Shown: positions 17,613-27,705, numbered from the stretch's first letter. The stretch: DNA of 64,000 bases from Agrobacterium vitis (GCF_013426735.1 NZ_AP023272.1:1904501-1968500); one strand, 5' to 3'. The notes: generated by a model from the letters alone, not told the origin. Numbers and translations are program-made.

Positions 17613-18458
17613 TCACAGCATTTCCAGCGGCTGCTTTTGCTGAGGTGGTGGAAATGCTGCATCAAGCCGCGCGAGATCCTCATTCGTCAGGTCGAGATCG
17701 ACCGATCCACGGTTTTCTTCCAGCCGGGATAGGCTCGTGGTCTTCGGGATCGACAACACGTTATCGCGCTCAAGCAGAAAAGCGAGCGCCACCTGCGCAG
17801 GGGTTGCCTGGTTGGCCTTTGCCACATGGATCAGCTCTGGGTTCTGAAGAAGTCGTCCCTGTTGGATGGGCGAATAGGCCATAACGGCAACGCCGTGTTG
17901 TTGGCACCAGGGCAGAAGATCATATTCCACACCACGGCGGCTCAAATTGTAGAGTATCTGGTTGACTTGGCAGTTGGCGCCGTTTTCGACGGCAAACAAT
18001 TCCTCCATATCATCGACATCAAAGTTCGAGACGCCCCAGGCTTTGATCTTGCCTTGGCGTTTCAGTGTCTCAAACGCATCGACCGTGTCTGTCAACGGGT
18101 GTTCGCCGCGCCAGTGGAGCAGGTAGAGATCGAGACAGTCGGTGCCGAGCCGTTTGAGGCTGGATTCACAGGCGCTGATCGTGCCGTCGCGGCTGGCATT
18201 CCACGGCGCGACTTTCGAGACAAGATAAGCTTCGTCACGGCGGGTTTTCAAGGCTTGGCCGATAAGGCGTTCGGTACTGCCGTCTCCATATTTTTCCGCG
18301 GTGTCGATCACTGTCATGCCGAGATCAAGCGCATGGTTCACGGCGGCAATTTCATCTTTCGCCGCACTCGCATCCTCACCCATCATCCAGGTGCCGAGGC
18401 CAAGAGCCGGCACGGTTAGGCCGCAGGGCAGGGTAACCGTGGGAATGATATCGTTCAT
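17613..18458 (-). CDS. Aldo/keto reductase
   Basis: This 281-residue NADPH-type oxidoreductase shows the family tetrad: Asp and Tyr in DTAEKYGDG, Lys in VSKVAPW and His in [10 protein letters not shown]. The C-terminal cofactor-binding part is [14 protein letters not shown]. It should reduce an aldehyde or ketone, but the substrate is unknown. The ATG at 18458, with GGGAGCAAG upstream, gives [13 protein letters not shown]; a longer open frame to 18560 has no good ribosome site. Divergent from the LysE-type exporter gene. Confidence 0.9.
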   Translation of the reverse strand: MNDIIPTVTLPCGLTVPALGLGTWMMGEDASAAKDEIAAVNHALDLGMTVIDTAEKYGDGSTERLIGQALKTRRDEAYLVSKVAPWNASRDGTISACESSLKRLGTDCLDLYLLHWRGEHPLTDTVDAFETLKRQGKIKAWGVSNFDVDDMEELFAVENGANCQVNQILYNLSRRGVEYDLLPWCQQHGVAVMAYSPIQQGRLLQNPELIHVAKANQATPAQVALAFLLERDNVLSIPKTTSLSRLEENRGSVDLDLTNEDLARLDAAFPPPQQKQPLEML

Positions 18459-18607
18459 AATCTTGCTCCCGAAGTTGGCGGTCAGGATAACAGGGTGGTT
18501 GGAACGGGCAAGACGAAAACAGTCAATCATGTCACCAAGACAATCTGATGGTAGAGACAAGTGATAGGTCAGCTATATTGACTTAAAATCAATTGGAACC
18601 ATCTTTT

Positions 18608-19201
18608 ATGGCTGCTGAGACGCTTGTCGCCTTGATCCTCTTTGCCTTCACCACGTCGATTACGCCGGGACCAAACAACATGATGCTGTTTGCGTCAGGG
18701 GTAAATTTTGGCTTTCTGCGCACCCTGCCGCATATGTTGGGTATCGGTGTTGGCTTTTTCACGCTGTTGATCGGCGTTGGCCTGGGGCTGGGCGCCTTGC
18801 TTGCGGCAGTACCCGTGCTTTACCATGGGCTGAAAATTGCCGGTGGCCTCTATTTGCTTTGGATTGCCTGGAAAATCGGCTCATCACGCAGTTTGGGGGA
18901 AGGCAAGGCGCAGGCAGCGCCAATGTCTTTTCTGGCGGCAGCGGGATTTCAATGGATCAACCCCAAGGCCTGGGTGATGGCCGTTACGGCAATGGCGACC
19001 TATACCAATCCGCAATTCTATTGGTTCACGGTGTTTCTGGTCGGCCTGGTGTTTGCGCTGGTGAATGTGCCTGTCGTCTCGACCTGGGCTGGTTTCGGTT
19101 CGGTGCTGCGGGAATGGCTGTCCAATCCGGTGCGGTTGAAGTGGTTCAATATCACCATGGCCACGCTGTTGGTCGCAAGCCTGTGGCCTATGCTGGCATA
19201 A
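18608..19201 (+). CDS. LysE family translocator
   Basis: This 197-residue protein has five or six hydrophobic segments and the family signature TPGPNNMMLFASGVNFG near residue 20, followed by LPHMLGIGVGF. LysE/RhtB proteins export amino acids or their derivatives across the inner membrane. The substrate is unknown. ATG 18608 is preferred over TTG 18593. It is divergent from the aldo/keto reductase gene and is followed after 48 bp by the helicase gene. Confidence 0.88.
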   Translation: MAAETLVALILFAFTTSITPGPNNMMLFASGVNFGFLRTLPHMLGIGVGFFTLLIGVGLGLGALLAAVPVLYHGLKIAGGLYLLWIAWKIGSSRSLGEGKAQAAPMSFLAAAGFQWINPKAWVMAVTAMATYTNPQFYWFTVFLVGLVFALVNVPVVSTWAGFGSVLREWLSNPVRLKWFNITMATLLVASLWPMLA

Positions 19202-19249
19202 AGCGCTTTGTCCTTGCTTTTGCCCCGCGAATCCGCGCATTTCCTCGCT

Positions 19250-20380
19250 ATGGAATTTGCACCTCAACAGGATGAAGCTCTCAAGGCCGTTGCCAAATGG
19301 CTGAAGGAGGGAAAGACCCCGGTTTTCCGTCTGTTCGGCTATGCCGGAACCGGCAAGACCACGCTTGCCCGGCACTTTGCCGAGAATGTCGATGGCGATG
19401 TGTTGTTTGCGGCCTTTACCGGCAAGGCGGCGCAAGTGTTGCGGTCGCGTGGGGCAACGACAGCGCGCACCATTCATTCGCTGATCTATCGTCCGCGTGG
19501 CGAAGAGGAAGTGTCGGACGAGGAAACCGGCAAGACCTCGATGACGCCGATGTTTTCCGTCAATCGTCAAAGCCCGGTGGCCAAGGCCGCCCTGATCGTC
19601 ATCGACGAGTGCTCAATGGTCGATGAGCAGCTTGGCCGCGACCTGATGAGCTTTGGCACGCCCATTCTGGTTCTGGGTGATCCCGGCCAGTTGCCGCCGG
19701 TGACGGGCGGTGGTTTTTTTACCGAACAGGCGCCGGATTATCTGCTGACGGATATTCATCGCCAGGCCCGTGACAATCCGATCATCCAACTGGCCATGCA
19801 GATTCGCGAAGGCAAGGAAATCATGCATGGCGATTACGGCAGCACGGCGCGGGTGATTTCCAAGAATGAGGTGACGCAGGATCTGGTGCTGAATTGCGAT
19901 CAGGTTCTGGTCGGCACCAACAAGACCCGGCGACGCTACAACAAGCGGCTGCGCGAATTGAAGGGCTTTACCGCTGATTACCCGCAATCCGGTGATAAGC
20001 TGGTCTGCCTGCGCAATGATCAGGTCAAGGGTCTGCTGAACGGCTCGCTTTGGCAGGTGATGACCTCTTCACGAGAGACGGTGAAACCCGGCATGAACCT
20101 GCTGATCAAGCCGGAAGATGACGACATGGATCGAGGTGCTGCCAAGATCAAGCTGCTGAAAGCGGCCTTCGAAGACGTCGAGACTGAAATTCCTTGGACG
20201 ACGCGCAAGCGATACGACGAGTTTGATTACGGCTATGCGCTGACGGTGCATAAGGCCCAGGGCTCGCAGTGGAACAATGTTGTGCTGTTCGATGAAAGCT
20301 GGGCGTTTCGTGATACGCGCGAGCGCTGGCTCTACACCGCCGTGACCCGTGCGGCAGAGACGCTGACCATCGTCCGGTAA
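19250..20380 (+). CDS. RecD/Dda-like ATP-dependent DNA helicase
   Basis: This 376-residue superfamily 1B helicase core has Walker A GYAGTGKTTLA near residue 29, motif II VIDECSM, motif III LGDPGQLPPV, motif V LTVHKAQGSQW and motif VI YTAVTRA. This is the set found in RecD and phage Dda. It is much shorter than RecD2 because it lacks the N-terminal extension. It may act alone in unwinding DNA 5' to 3'; its role in the cell is unknown. The ATG at 19250 gives MEFAPQQDEAL; an upstream start at 19208 is possible. Confidence 0.88.
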   Translation: MEFAPQQDEALKAVAKWLKEGKTPVFRLFGYAGTGKTTLARHFAENVDGDVLFAAFTGKAAQVLRSRGATTARTIHSLIYRPRGEEEVSDEETGKTSMTPMFSVNRQSPVAKAALIVIDECSMVDEQLGRDLMSFGTPILVLGDPGQLPPVTGGGFFTEQAPDYLLTDIHRQARDNPIIQLAMQIREGKEIMHGDYGSTARVISKNEVTQDLVLNCDQVLVGTNKTRRRYNKRLRELKGFTADYPQSGDKLVCLRNDQVKGLLNGSLWQVMTSSRETVKPGMNLLIKPEDDDMDRGAAKIKLLKAAFEDVETEIPWTTRKRYDEFDYGYALTVHKAQGSQWNNVVLFDESWAFRDTRERWLYTAVTRAAETLTIVR

Positions 20381-20411
20381 GGGGCGTCCGGTAACGGGAC
20401 TGGTCGGCTTT

Positions 20412-21104
20412 CTAATTGGCGACGATGCCCAGCAGCACCGCTTTTGCCACAGCCTGGAACCGGTTTGTCGCCTGGACCTTGCGCATAATGCTGGCTTCCA
20501 GAGCAATCACGGCTTCGAAGGTCATTTGCATGGTTCGCGCTACCCGCACCTGGGTATAGCCTTCCGCCATCAGCGACAGGCAGTGATGCTCCAGTTCGGT
20601 CAGATCTATGCCATGGCGCAGTGTCGGCATCTCTGTTTCACCCTGATCATCTTCGCGGGTGAGAAGGCTGTTGATCTGTTCGATCTGGCGAAACATCATG
20701 GATTGCGATGCAATCAATTCCCGTTTCCGGGCCTCCAGCGCCGTGTTGAGAAGCTCATTGGCTTGTGCCTGCGTGATGGTGCCGCTCAGTTCGGCAAACA
20801 GATCTTGAATGGCGGCAATCGGCATGCCGATCTCCCGGCAGGTGTTGATCAGCGCCATGCGGATAATGTCTCGATGATAATAGACCCGCATCAACCCCAT
20901 GCGGCTTGAAGAGAGGAGGTTCTTTTCCTCATAGAAATGCAGGGTTCTGTGGGTGACGCCAAACAGATTGGCCATTTCGGAAATTGCCACCGGCTCCGGT
21001 GGTAGGTCTTCGGGCAAAGGCAGATCCGGCATCATGGCAAGACCTGCTTTCAGGATGGGAGTGATGGATTCGGTAACGTCAAGAAAGTCGGGCTGGCCTG
21101 CCAT
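20412..21104 (-). CDS. MerR-type regulator with a LuxR-like C-terminal helix-turn-helix
   Basis: This 230-residue protein joins two DNA-binding folds. Residues about 39-105 are a MerR helix-turn-helix (ISEMANLFGVTHRTLHFYEE). Residues about 168-228 follow the LuxR/GerE pattern (LTELEHHCLSLMAEGYTQVR...FQAVAKAVLLGI), including the LTE opening and the AEG turn. A coiled region links them. ATG 21104, with AGGGGGA upstream, is preferred to 21149. Target genes are unknown. Its stop faces the end of the helicase gene. A CCCGA...TCGGG inverted repeat lies at the upstream edge. Confidence 0.75.
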   Translation of the reverse strand: MAGQPDFLDVTESITPILKAGLAMMPDLPLPEDLPPEPVAISEMANLFGVTHRTLHFYEEKNLLSSSRMGLMRVYYHRDIIRMALINTCREIGMPIAAIQDLFAELSGTITQAQANELLNTALEARKRELIASQSMMFRQIEQINSLLTREDDQGETEMPTLRHGIDLTELEHHCLSLMAEGYTQVRVARTMQMTFEAVIALEASIMRKVQATNRFQAVAKAVLLGIVAN

Positions 21105-21668
21105 GCGATAAGTCCCCCTTGTCCCGATAATGTCGGGAAATATTCTCATTTCGTTCCAATATCGTTCTCGGTTGATCTCTCCATTGGTTGCGGTGTTCTA
21201 TGTTGCTACCCTGGAGATGTGGTTGCGTGATGCTCGAAACCTGGAAATACTTGAACCTCCCGCCGAAGAATTTCCAAAACGTGATGATGTCCGATCTAAA
21301 GATGCTCGATCTAAACTCTTGTTTGTAAATATATCATCAGTTTTACTAAAATTCAAACCCATGGTTTTTAGGGCTTCGGATTTTTTCTTCGAGGTAATTT
21401 TTCGGACATAAAGATTCGAACACGCTTTCACGCTTGCCAGTGCTGTTCACCCTGGATGGATTTGCGGTTCGGTTGGCCCAAAAGAGGCGTCAGCAAAGCA
21501 AGTCCCCATTCTGTCCGACAATTTCTGGCGACCGATCATCAATTTGCATCGATTTATTGCATAATCTCGTTGGTCTTTTCAGCGTCAAGGTTTTACAGAA
21601 GTGGATGGACGGCGATGACCGTCTGGGTGCGGACTTTGAGCGCCGCAGCAAGAAAACGGGTTTCGCCA
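21105..21668. other. Intergenic region without a supported gene
   Basis: The 564 bp between the MerR-type regulator and pdxJ are AT-rich around 21290-21420. Short open frames on both strands show no conserved features. GATCTAAA is repeated 15 bp apart near 21293 and 21308. The region should hold the promoters of both divergent genes, but no clear promoter was seen. Confidence 0.5.
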
Positions 21669-22421
21669 ATGCCAGCAAAATTATCCGTCAATCTGAATGC
21701 CATCGCCATGCTGCGTAATCGGCGCGATCTTCCCTGGCCGGATGTCCGGCATTTCGGTCGCCTGGCGCTTCAGGCGGGCGCTCAAGGCCTGACTGTTCAT
21801 CCCCGGCCCGACCAGCGGCATGTCCGGTTCAGCGACCTGCCGCTGCTGCGTGCGTTGATCGATGACGAGTTTCCAAAGGCCGAGTTCAATATCGAGGGTT
21901 ATCCCAGCGAAGATTTTCTGCGGCTTTGCGAAGAGGCGCAGCCGGAGCAGGTGACGTTGGTCCCCGATGACCCGTCTCAGGCTACCTCTGATCATGGCTG
22001 GGATTTCGCCGCGCATCAAGTGTTTTTGACAGATGTCGTTGCGCGATTGAAGGCGGCAGGCATGCGGGTTTCCCTGTTTGCCGATGGCGATGGGAATGCG
22101 CAGGCGGTTGCCACGGCCAAGGCGACCGGCGCCGACCGGATCGAGCTTTACACGGGGCCATATGGCAGCTGTTATGACGCGCGAGAAAAAGCGGCCAGTG
22201 AGCTTGCGCTTCTGGGGGCAACCGCTGATGCCGCGCATGCGTTGGGCCTGGGCGTTAATGGCGGCCATGATCTGACGGTCGCCAATCTTCCGGCGCTGGC
22301 GGAGCGGATTCCCTTCCTGGCCGAGGTCTCTATCGGTCACGCGCTGACGGCGGACGCGCTGGAATTCGGCATGGCCGAAACCGTTCGGCGTTTTCGCCGG
22401 GCCTGCGGCGAGCTGGCCTGA
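21669..22421 (+). CDS. pdxJ: Pyridoxine 5'-phosphate synthase
   Basis: PdxJ closes the ring of pyridoxine 5'-phosphate from 3-amino-2-oxopropyl phosphate and deoxyxylulose phosphate. The protein has 250 residues in a single TIM-barrel domain. It opens [15 protein letters not shown], has the HPRPDQRHV loop, the catalytic Glu region [20 protein letters not shown], and the phosphate-binding GVNGGHDLT near the C-terminus. ATG 21669 follows the family start; the frame is open further upstream to 21456 but that part is not conserved-looking. Like some other alphaproteobacterial PdxJ it has [13 protein letters not shown] wording (TSDHGWDF). Confidence 0.93.
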   Translation: MPAKLSVNLNAIAMLRNRRDLPWPDVRHFGRLALQAGAQGLTVHPRPDQRHVRFSDLPLLRALIDDEFPKAEFNIEGYPSEDFLRLCEEAQPEQVTLVPDDPSQATSDHGWDFAAHQVFLTDVVARLKAAGMRVSLFADGDGNAQAVATAKATGADRIELYTGPYGSCYDAREKAASELALLGATADAAHALGLGVNGGHDLTVANLPALAERIPFLAEVSIGHALTADALEFGMAETVRRFRRACGELA

Positions 22422-22469
22422 GGTCCCCGCGCCACTTAGCCAGATCTACATATTTCAAGATGTGCCATC

Positions 22470-22513
22470 CAGAATGACGCCATGCTGAGCAGAGATTGCT
22501 TGGCGTCATTCTG
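22470..22513. repeat. Perfect 13-bp inverted repeat after pdxJ
   Basis: CAGAATGACGCCA and TGGCGTCATTCTG enclose 18 bases. There is no T-run, so this may be a REP-like element or a bidirectional end signal for the convergent pdxJ and quinone reductase genes. Confidence 0.6.
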
Positions 22514-22553
22514 AGGTCACGGGAGCCTATGCCGGTTGGTCGATATGGATCGA

Positions 22554-23429
22554 TCAACCGATAACGGAGGCCTTGTTTGCTTCGATGAAGGCCTCTAGCG
22601 GCAGCAGTGGATGGCCCGACAAGCTTTGCGCATCATCGGTTATCACATCCAGGTCACCGGCGCGGATGGCCGTATCGATTGAAGCGAACACTGGCGCTAC
22701 GGGTTTGGGAATGCCGGCAGCGACCATGCCGTCTTCCAACTGCTGGTCGGTGATGTCGACCACGGCAAGCGGCTTGCCCGTGGCTTTTTCGGCCAGGGCG
22801 GCAATCTCTCTGTTGGTATAGGCGCGGCTGCCGCTGAGCGTATAGATGATGTTTTCGGCCACAGGCTTGGCCAGAGCGCTGGCAATGGCGCGGGCAATGT
22901 CTTCTTGGGCGATATAGGCGGTCTTGCCCTCTCCGGCGGATGTGTGCCACTGGCCGCTGGCCAGCGCTGATGGCAGCGTCATGAACAGATTTTCCATGTA
23001 CCAGTTGTTGCGCAAAATCGTATAGGCAAGGCCGGAAGCCTTGATGGCCTGTTCGGTTTGCGCATGTTCGGGAGCAAACAGGATCCTGGATGTCTCCGGA
23101 TTTGGCATGGACGTGTAGAAAATCCGGCCGACCTTGCCATTGGCGGCGGCGGCAACCGCTGCCTTGTGCTGCTCGACGCGCGAACCGATGGCATCGGTGG
23201 AAATGATCAGCAGCCGGTCAATGCCGGAAAAGGCCTGGTTTAGCGATGCCGGATCGGTGAAGTCGGCCTGACGTGTTTCGATGCCTTTTGCGGCAAGATC
23301 CGCCAGACCAGACGGGTTGCGGCTGGCAGCGATGATATCAGCAGCGGCAACATGCTGGCTTTCCAGCAAATGGTTGATGACAAGTCTTCCAAGCTTTCCG
23401 GATGCTCCGGTAATCAGTATTTTGGTCAT
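22554..23429 (-). CDS. NAD(P)H:quinone oxidoreductase / NmrA-like (QorB, YtfG type)
   Basis: This 291-residue Rossmann-fold protein has the NAD(P)-binding motif GASGKLGRLVINHL at the N-terminus and lacks the usual SDR catalytic YxxxK in standard form, placing it with the NmrA/QorB group. QorB reduces quinones with NADPH. It is divergent from an HxlR regulator, the same pairing as ytfG and ytfH of Escherichia coli, so regulation by that neighbour is likely. A copy of a palindromic rhizobial repeat lies in the spacer. Confidence 0.88.
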   Translation of the reverse strand: MTKILITGASGKLGRLVINHLLESQHVAAADIIAASRNPSGLADLAAKGIETRQADFTDPASLNQAFSGIDRLLIISTDAIGSRVEQHKAAVAAAANGKVGRIFYTSMPNPETSRILFAPEHAQTEQAIKASGLAYTILRNNWYMENLFMTLPSALASGQWHTSAGEGKTAYIAQEDIARAIASALAKPVAENIIYTLSGSRAYTNREIAALAEKATGKPLAVVDITDQQLEDGMVAAGIPKPVAPVFASIDTAIRAGDLDVITDDAQSLSGHPLLPLEAFIEANKASVIG

Positions 23430-23448
23430 ATTTCTCTATCCCAGCTCC

Positions 23449-23552
23449 TGCATAATTCCTTGAACCGGAATTGGTTGAAGGGAAATTATCCAGTGGATAT
23501 AGAGTGTTACAGAGTTGTCTCCGCGTTTTATAAAACGCACGGCCTGTAAAAC
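23449..23552 (+). repeat. Palindromic rhizobial repeat, copy 1
   Basis: It opens TGCATAATTCCTTGAACCGG, continues GTTGAAGG...AATTAT and GTGTTACAGAG, and ends in the hairpin GCGTTTTATAAAACGC. It resembles a short dispersed element that I recall from Agrobacterium and Rhizobium genomes. A related copy lies at 24089 in the same orientation. Confidence 0.6.
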
Positions 23553-23666
23553 TCGATACCCTATTATCTTGTTGCTCTCAATTTGAGACCAGCACTATAA
23601 TCAGCCTTTTGGAACTGCTGTAAAGAAGGCAGTTTTAGCACCTTTGGTTACAGAAAGGGTACCATC

Positions 23667-24077
23667 ATGAACGATGCCACGCAGCGGGCTGCCTCGGAGG
23701 CAATGACGAGGGGGGTAAGCAAAAGCAAGCGGGCGGAAGACAATTGCCCGGTGCGCTCGGTGATTTCCCATGTCGGCGACAAATGGTCGACGCTCATTCT
23801 AGGTTCGCTTGCCGAGAAACCCTATCGCTTTGGTGAGCTTCGACGCCTGGTGCCGGACATTTCCCAGCGTATGCTGACCCAGACCCTGAGAGACCTGCAA
23901 CGCGATGGTTATGTCCACCGGCAGGTTTTCCCCACCAAACCGCCCAGCGTTGAATATGGTCTGACGGAGATGGGCGAACAGCTGGTATTTTCACTCAAAT
24001 ATCTCGTGGAATTTGCCATCGACAATCATGCTCGCGTGGTCGAGGCCCGAGCTCGGTTCGATAGGCAGAATGTTTGA
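23667..24077 (+). CDS. HxlR family transcriptional regulator
   Basis: This 136-residue winged-helix regulator has the HxlR core: CPVRSVISHVGDKWSTLIL, RFGELRRLVPDISQRMLTQT and LRDLQRDGYVHRQVF. The cysteine just before PVRSV is conserved in redox-sensing members (QorR, YtfH type), where its oxidation releases DNA. It probably controls the divergent quinone reductase gene. ATG 23667 is preceded by AGAAAGGG. Poor similarity to hydrocarbon- or formaldehyde-linked members is not informative here. Confidence 0.9.
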   Translation: MNDATQRAASEAMTRGVSKSKRAEDNCPVRSVISHVGDKWSTLILGSLAEKPYRFGELRRLVPDISQRMLTQTLRDLQRDGYVHRQVFPTKPPSVEYGLTEMGEQLVFSLKYLVEFAIDNHARVVEARARFDRQNV

Positions 24078-24088
24078 GGCTGAACGCC

Positions 24089-24189
24089 TGCATAATTTCC
24101 TAAATCGGCGTGGATTTAAACAGACGATTATACAGCAGGATATAAAGAACTATAGCGCCGTGCGCCATATATTGAGCACGGCGCTATTG
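24089..24189 (+). repeat. Palindromic rhizobial repeat, copy 2, with terminator hairpin
   Basis: It opens TGCATAATTTCCTAAATCGG, like the element at 23449, continues with GATTATACAGCAGGATATAA, and ends in the hairpin ATAGCGCCGTGC...GCACGGCGCTAT. It directly follows the HxlR gene and may terminate it. Confidence 0.6.
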
Positions 24190-24636
24190 CACTGACGCAT
24201 TCACTTCGTTCATGCTTTCGTGCACTCATTTTTTGTTTATGCATCGATTTTTCCAAACTCGGCTGAAGCCTCCGTTTGGATCGATGCACTATGGGTGCCA
24301 AGACCCCGCTGAATTGGCTTCTCGGTAAAGCTGGTTTCTGGCGGCTGCCAGACTGATGTTGGACTAAAAAACCACCCGTCGTCCGTGGTCGAATGTCACA
24401 ATATCCTGCGTCTTCTCAAGAAAAATAATATATAAGTCTCTAATTTTATTGTATAATCTCAGCGGAATTTTCATATTCCACATATTTCGCGCTAGCTAAT
24501 TTATTAATAGATTATAGGGAGATTTCGCCTAAACTTCATGCTGGCAGTATCATTTGGGTTGGTATCCGTGACGCTCTCGACAGAGCAGAGCCTGTTCTCG
24601 CGCCTTCCTCAGTTCGTCGGAAAGGGACTACACGTA
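24190..24636. other. AT-rich leader of the first chemoreceptor gene
   Basis: The 447 bp before the chemoreceptor start are clearly richer in AT than the flanks, notably around 24419-24520. No second gene is supported. An in-frame extension from 24538 exists but has no conserved content. The promoter should lie here. Confidence 0.45.
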
Positions 24637-26412
24637 ATGTTTGGAATTTCTAGTGTCGCTCGGATGCAGACCCAATCTTTGAAACTGATTACAGCGAATA
24701 TTATGATCTCGGATGTTGATCTGAACATTCGTTATATGAACGAATCCGTCATGGAACTACTTAAAGAGGCTGAATCTGACCTCAAGAAGGAACTTCCCCG
24801 CTTCGATTTTAACAAACTCATTGGCAGCAATATCGATATTTTTCATAAAAACCCATCCCATCAGCGCAATATGCTGGCTGCTCTCAAAACGCAGCACCGG
24901 GCGACGATCTGGGTTGGTCACCGCGCGTTCGATCTCATCGTCACGCCGTTGCGGGAAAGTGGAAAAACCACTGGCTTTGTTGTCGAATGGGCCAATGCCA
25001 AGGAGCGATTGCAGAACCTGGATTACCAGGGGCAGATGATGGCGATTAGCCGTTCTCAAGGTATTATCGAGTTTACTATGGAAGGTGAGATCGTTACCGC
25101 CAACGAAAACTTCCTCAAAGCCATTGATTATAAGCTGGACGACATAAAGGGTCGTCACCACAGCATGCTGGTTGACCCCGAATACGCAAAATCAGCCGAC
25201 TACAAAGAGTTCTGGGCTGGCTTGCGCCGCGGAGAAGTTCAATCGGCAGAGTTTGTTCGCTACGGCAGGAACGGAAAGAAGGTGGTTATAAACGCTGCCT
25301 ATAACCCAATCCTGGACTCCAAGGGCAAGGTTACAAAAGTCGTCAAGTTTGCCACGGACGTGACCGAAAGAGTGAATGCGGTCAATGCGATTGGCACTGC
25401 CCTGACGCGGCTGGCGCAAGGTGATCTGAGCTTCACTCTGGATACCCCGTTTGCGCCGGATTTTGAAGAATTGCGCCGCACGATGAATGATGCATTGCTT
25501 CAGATGCGCAACACGCTTGGCGCGGTGTCGCATTCAACCAGCCAGATCGACAATGGCACACGCGAAATTAGCCAGAGTGCAGAAGATCTGTCCAAGCGAA
25601 CCGAGCAGCAGGCCGCCTCCCTGGAAGAGACCGCTGCGGCGCTTGATGAAATTACTGTCAACGTGACGAATGCCTCCAAGCGCGCAGAAGAAGCCCGCCA
25701 TTCCGCATCGACAGCCAGCGACAATGCGGTACGCTCTGCTAAGGTTGTCGAAGATGCTGTTGGCGCGATGTCGCGCATTGAAAATTCGTCCAACCAGATC
25801 TCCAATATCATTGGGGTGATCGACGAAATCGCCTTTCAGACCAATCTGCTGGCGCTGAATGCCGGTGTCGAGGCGGCTCGTGCCGGTGAAGCGGGCAAGG
25901 GCTTTGCCGTGGTCGCGCAAGAGGTTCGCGAACTGGCGCAGCGCTCTGCTCAGGCAGCCAAGGAAATCAAGGAACTGATCCGCAATTCTTCAAACGAGGT
26001 AAGCACCGGGGTAAGATTGGTGAGCGAAACGGGCGAGGCGCTTCGAACAATCCAGCAGAATATTATTGCGGTCAATGAACATATGGAAGCCATTACCAGT
26101 TCGGCGCGTGAGCAGGCCACCGGCCTTTCCGAAGTCAATGCGGCCGTCAACCAGATGGATCAGGTGACGCAGCAAAATGCGGCGATGGTAGAAGAGACGA
26201 ATGCTGCCGGTGCATCGCTTGCCCAGGAAACGGCGCGTCTGCGTGAGTTGATTGAAAAGTTCCAGCTGGGTGGTACCGGCATGAGGCCTTCGTCACGCCA
26301 GCTTGGCGCGGCGACGTCAGCGCATCGGCCCACGACTTCGCCCGCACGGGAGTTGATGTCGAAGGTGGCGGGTTCCGTCGCATCTCAATCCGGCGGCTGG
26401 AGCGAGTTTTAA
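24637..26412 (+). CDS. Methyl-accepting chemotaxis protein with two PAS domains, soluble
   Basis: This 591-residue chemoreceptor has no membrane segment, so it should signal from the cytoplasm. Residues about 10-125 and 140-250 are PAS-type sensors (the second opens [20 protein letters not shown]). A HAMP-like linker follows, then the signalling domain with the highly conserved hairpin [20 protein letters not shown]. It ends GWSEF, which fits the xWxxF tether for the CheR methyltransferase. ATG 24637 is preceded by AAAGGGA. It is a paralogue of the receptor at 36212. The ligand is unknown. Confidence 0.92.
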   Translation: MFGISSVARMQTQSLKLITANIMISDVDLNIRYMNESVMELLKEAESDLKKELPRFDFNKLIGSNIDIFHKNPSHQRNMLAALKTQHRATIWVGHRAFDLIVTPLRESGKTTGFVVEWANAKERLQNLDYQGQMMAISRSQGIIEFTMEGEIVTANENFLKAIDYKLDDIKGRHHSMLVDPEYAKSADYKEFWAGLRRGEVQSAEFVRYGRNGKKVVINAAYNPILDSKGKVTKVVKFATDVTERVNAVNAIGTALTRLAQGDLSFTLDTPFAPDFEELRRTMNDALLQMRNTLGAVSHSTSQIDNGTREISQSAEDLSKRTEQQAASLEETAAALDEITVNVTNASKRAEEARHSASTASDNAVRSAKVVEDAVGAMSRIENSSNQISNIIGVIDEIAFQTNLLALNAGVEAARAGEAGKGFAVVAQEVRELAQRSAQAAKEIKELIRNSSNEVSTGVRLVSETGEALRTIQQNIIAVNEHMEAITSSAREQATGLSEVNAAVNQMDQVTQQNAAMVEETNAAGASLAQETARLRELIEKFQLGGTGMRPSSRQLGAATSAHRPTTSPARELMSKVAGSVASQSGGWSEF

Positions 26413-26438
26413 AAAACTAATTAGATTTAAACCGTTTA

Positions 26439-26472
26439 GCGCCGTGCGTTTTATAAAACGCACGGCGTTTTC
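26439..26472 (+). terminator. Terminator of the first chemoreceptor gene
   Basis: GCGCCGTGCGTTTT and AAAACGCACGGCG form a nearly perfect stem around TA and are followed by TTTTCT. The sequence is related to the hairpin at 23521-23542 and to the terminator at 37919. Confidence 0.8.
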
Positions 26473-26490
26473 TATCCAATCCTTTAGATT

Positions 26491-27705
26491 CTACTCCGTT
26501 TGCCGCCGTTCCGTCAGCAGCAATACGAGCGAGGCGGCCGGAAAGCAGAGGCCGATCCAGGCGGTTAGCGACCATCCGCCGGTGGCGTAGGCCCAGCCGC
26601 CGATGGCTGAGCCAAGCGCTCCGCCAAGAAAGAATGTCGCCATATAGATGCCGTTGAGCCGGCTGCGGTGGGCGGCTGTCATCGAATAGATGATGCGCTG
26701 GCCGCTGATCAGATTGGCCTGTACGCCAAAATCCAGGGTGATGGCCGCAAGTGTCAGGCAGATCACGCCGGTGATCGGGGAGGTTTCAATCGCATAACGG
26801 CTAAGCAGGAACGCAGCGATGCCCAGCACCATGGCGCCGATGGAAATCTCCCGGGTCAGGCCGCGATCAGCCATTCGTCCGGCAATGGGTGAGGCGATGG
26901 CACCGGATGCTCCAGCGAGCGCAAACAGCGCGATGCCGTTTTGGCTCAGGCCAAAATGCGGGCCTGACAGCAGCAGCGGCGTCGTGGTCCAGAACAGGCT
27001 GAAGGCACCAAACATACCGGCCTGATACAGCGCCCGGCGCTGGAGCACGCGGTTGGTCAGCGCCATATGGGCCATGGAGGACAAAAGGGCGCCGTAGCCG
27101 ATCTGCGCATGCGGCTGGCGGCGGGGCAGGGTCATGCCGAGCACAACCATCAATCCGATCATGGCGACCGCCGAAAGGACGTAGATGACATGCCAGGACG
27201 AGGCCTCGGCGATGAAGCTGGCAATGGGCCGGGCCAGCATGATGCCGCAGAGCAGCCCGCTCATGACATTGCCGACAACCCGCCCGCGTGAGGCATCCGG
27301 CGCCATGCTGGCGGCAAAGGGCACCAGAACCTGGGCGGCTGCGGAGGCAAGGCCAATACCAAGGCAGGCCAGCAGGAAAAGGCCCGGCGAGGTCGAAAGC
27401 GCGCCGCCCAGCAGGGCCAGCGCGGCAAGACCAATCAGGATGAGCACCAGCTTGCGGTTTTCGATCAGATCACCCAGCGGCACCAGCAGCAGCAGGCCGA
27501 GACAGTAACCGAGCTGGGTAAGGGTAACGATCAGGCCGGTCGCCTGGGGTGAGAACCCCAAATCCGCACTGATCGGTCCAGCCAGCGGCTGGCCGTAATA
27601 GAGATTGGCGGCGATAAGCCCGCAGGCCAGGGCGAAGATAAAGGTCAGGGCTGGCGACAGGGCGTGTTCGGAATCGTGCCGCAAGAGCGGGCTGGAAAGG
27701 GTCAT
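26491..27705 (-). CDS. MFS transporter (YnfM/Bcr-like efflux)
   Basis: This major facilitator protein of about 404 residues has twelve hydrophobic segments. It opens ALACGLIAANLYYGQPL, a start typical of a group of predicted drug or arabinose efflux permeases. The loop between helices 2 and 3 is GDLIENRKLVL, and a second loop reads GRMADRGLTREI. ATG 27705 is preferred; the frame is open to 27816. It faces the chemoreceptor gene and lies just downstream of a TetR gene on the same strand, which may control it. Confidence 0.87.
   Translation of the reverse strand: MTLSSPLLRHDSEHALSPALTFIFALACGLIAANLYYGQPLAGPISADLGFSPQATGLIVTLTQLGYCLGLLLLVPLGDLIENRKLVLILIGLAALALLGGALSTSPGLFLLACLGIGLASAAAQVLVPFAASMAPDASRGRVVGNVMSGLLCGIMLARPIASFIAEASSWHVIYVLSAVAMIGLMVVLGMTLPRRQPHAQIGYGALLSSMAHMALTNRVLQRRALYQAGMFGAFSLFWTTTPLLLSGPHFGLSQNGIALFALAGASGAIASPIAGRMADRGLTREISIGAMVLGIAAFLLSRYAIETSPITGVICLTLAAITLDFGVQANLISGQRIIYSMTAAHRSRLNGIYMATFFLGGALGSAIGGWAYATGGWSLTAWIGLCFPAASLVLLLTERRQTE

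Noticed and set aside
21198..21433. Short frames on both strands in the gap before pdxJ
   Set aside because: The gap is AT-rich and low in coding signal; no ribosome site or family was seen.
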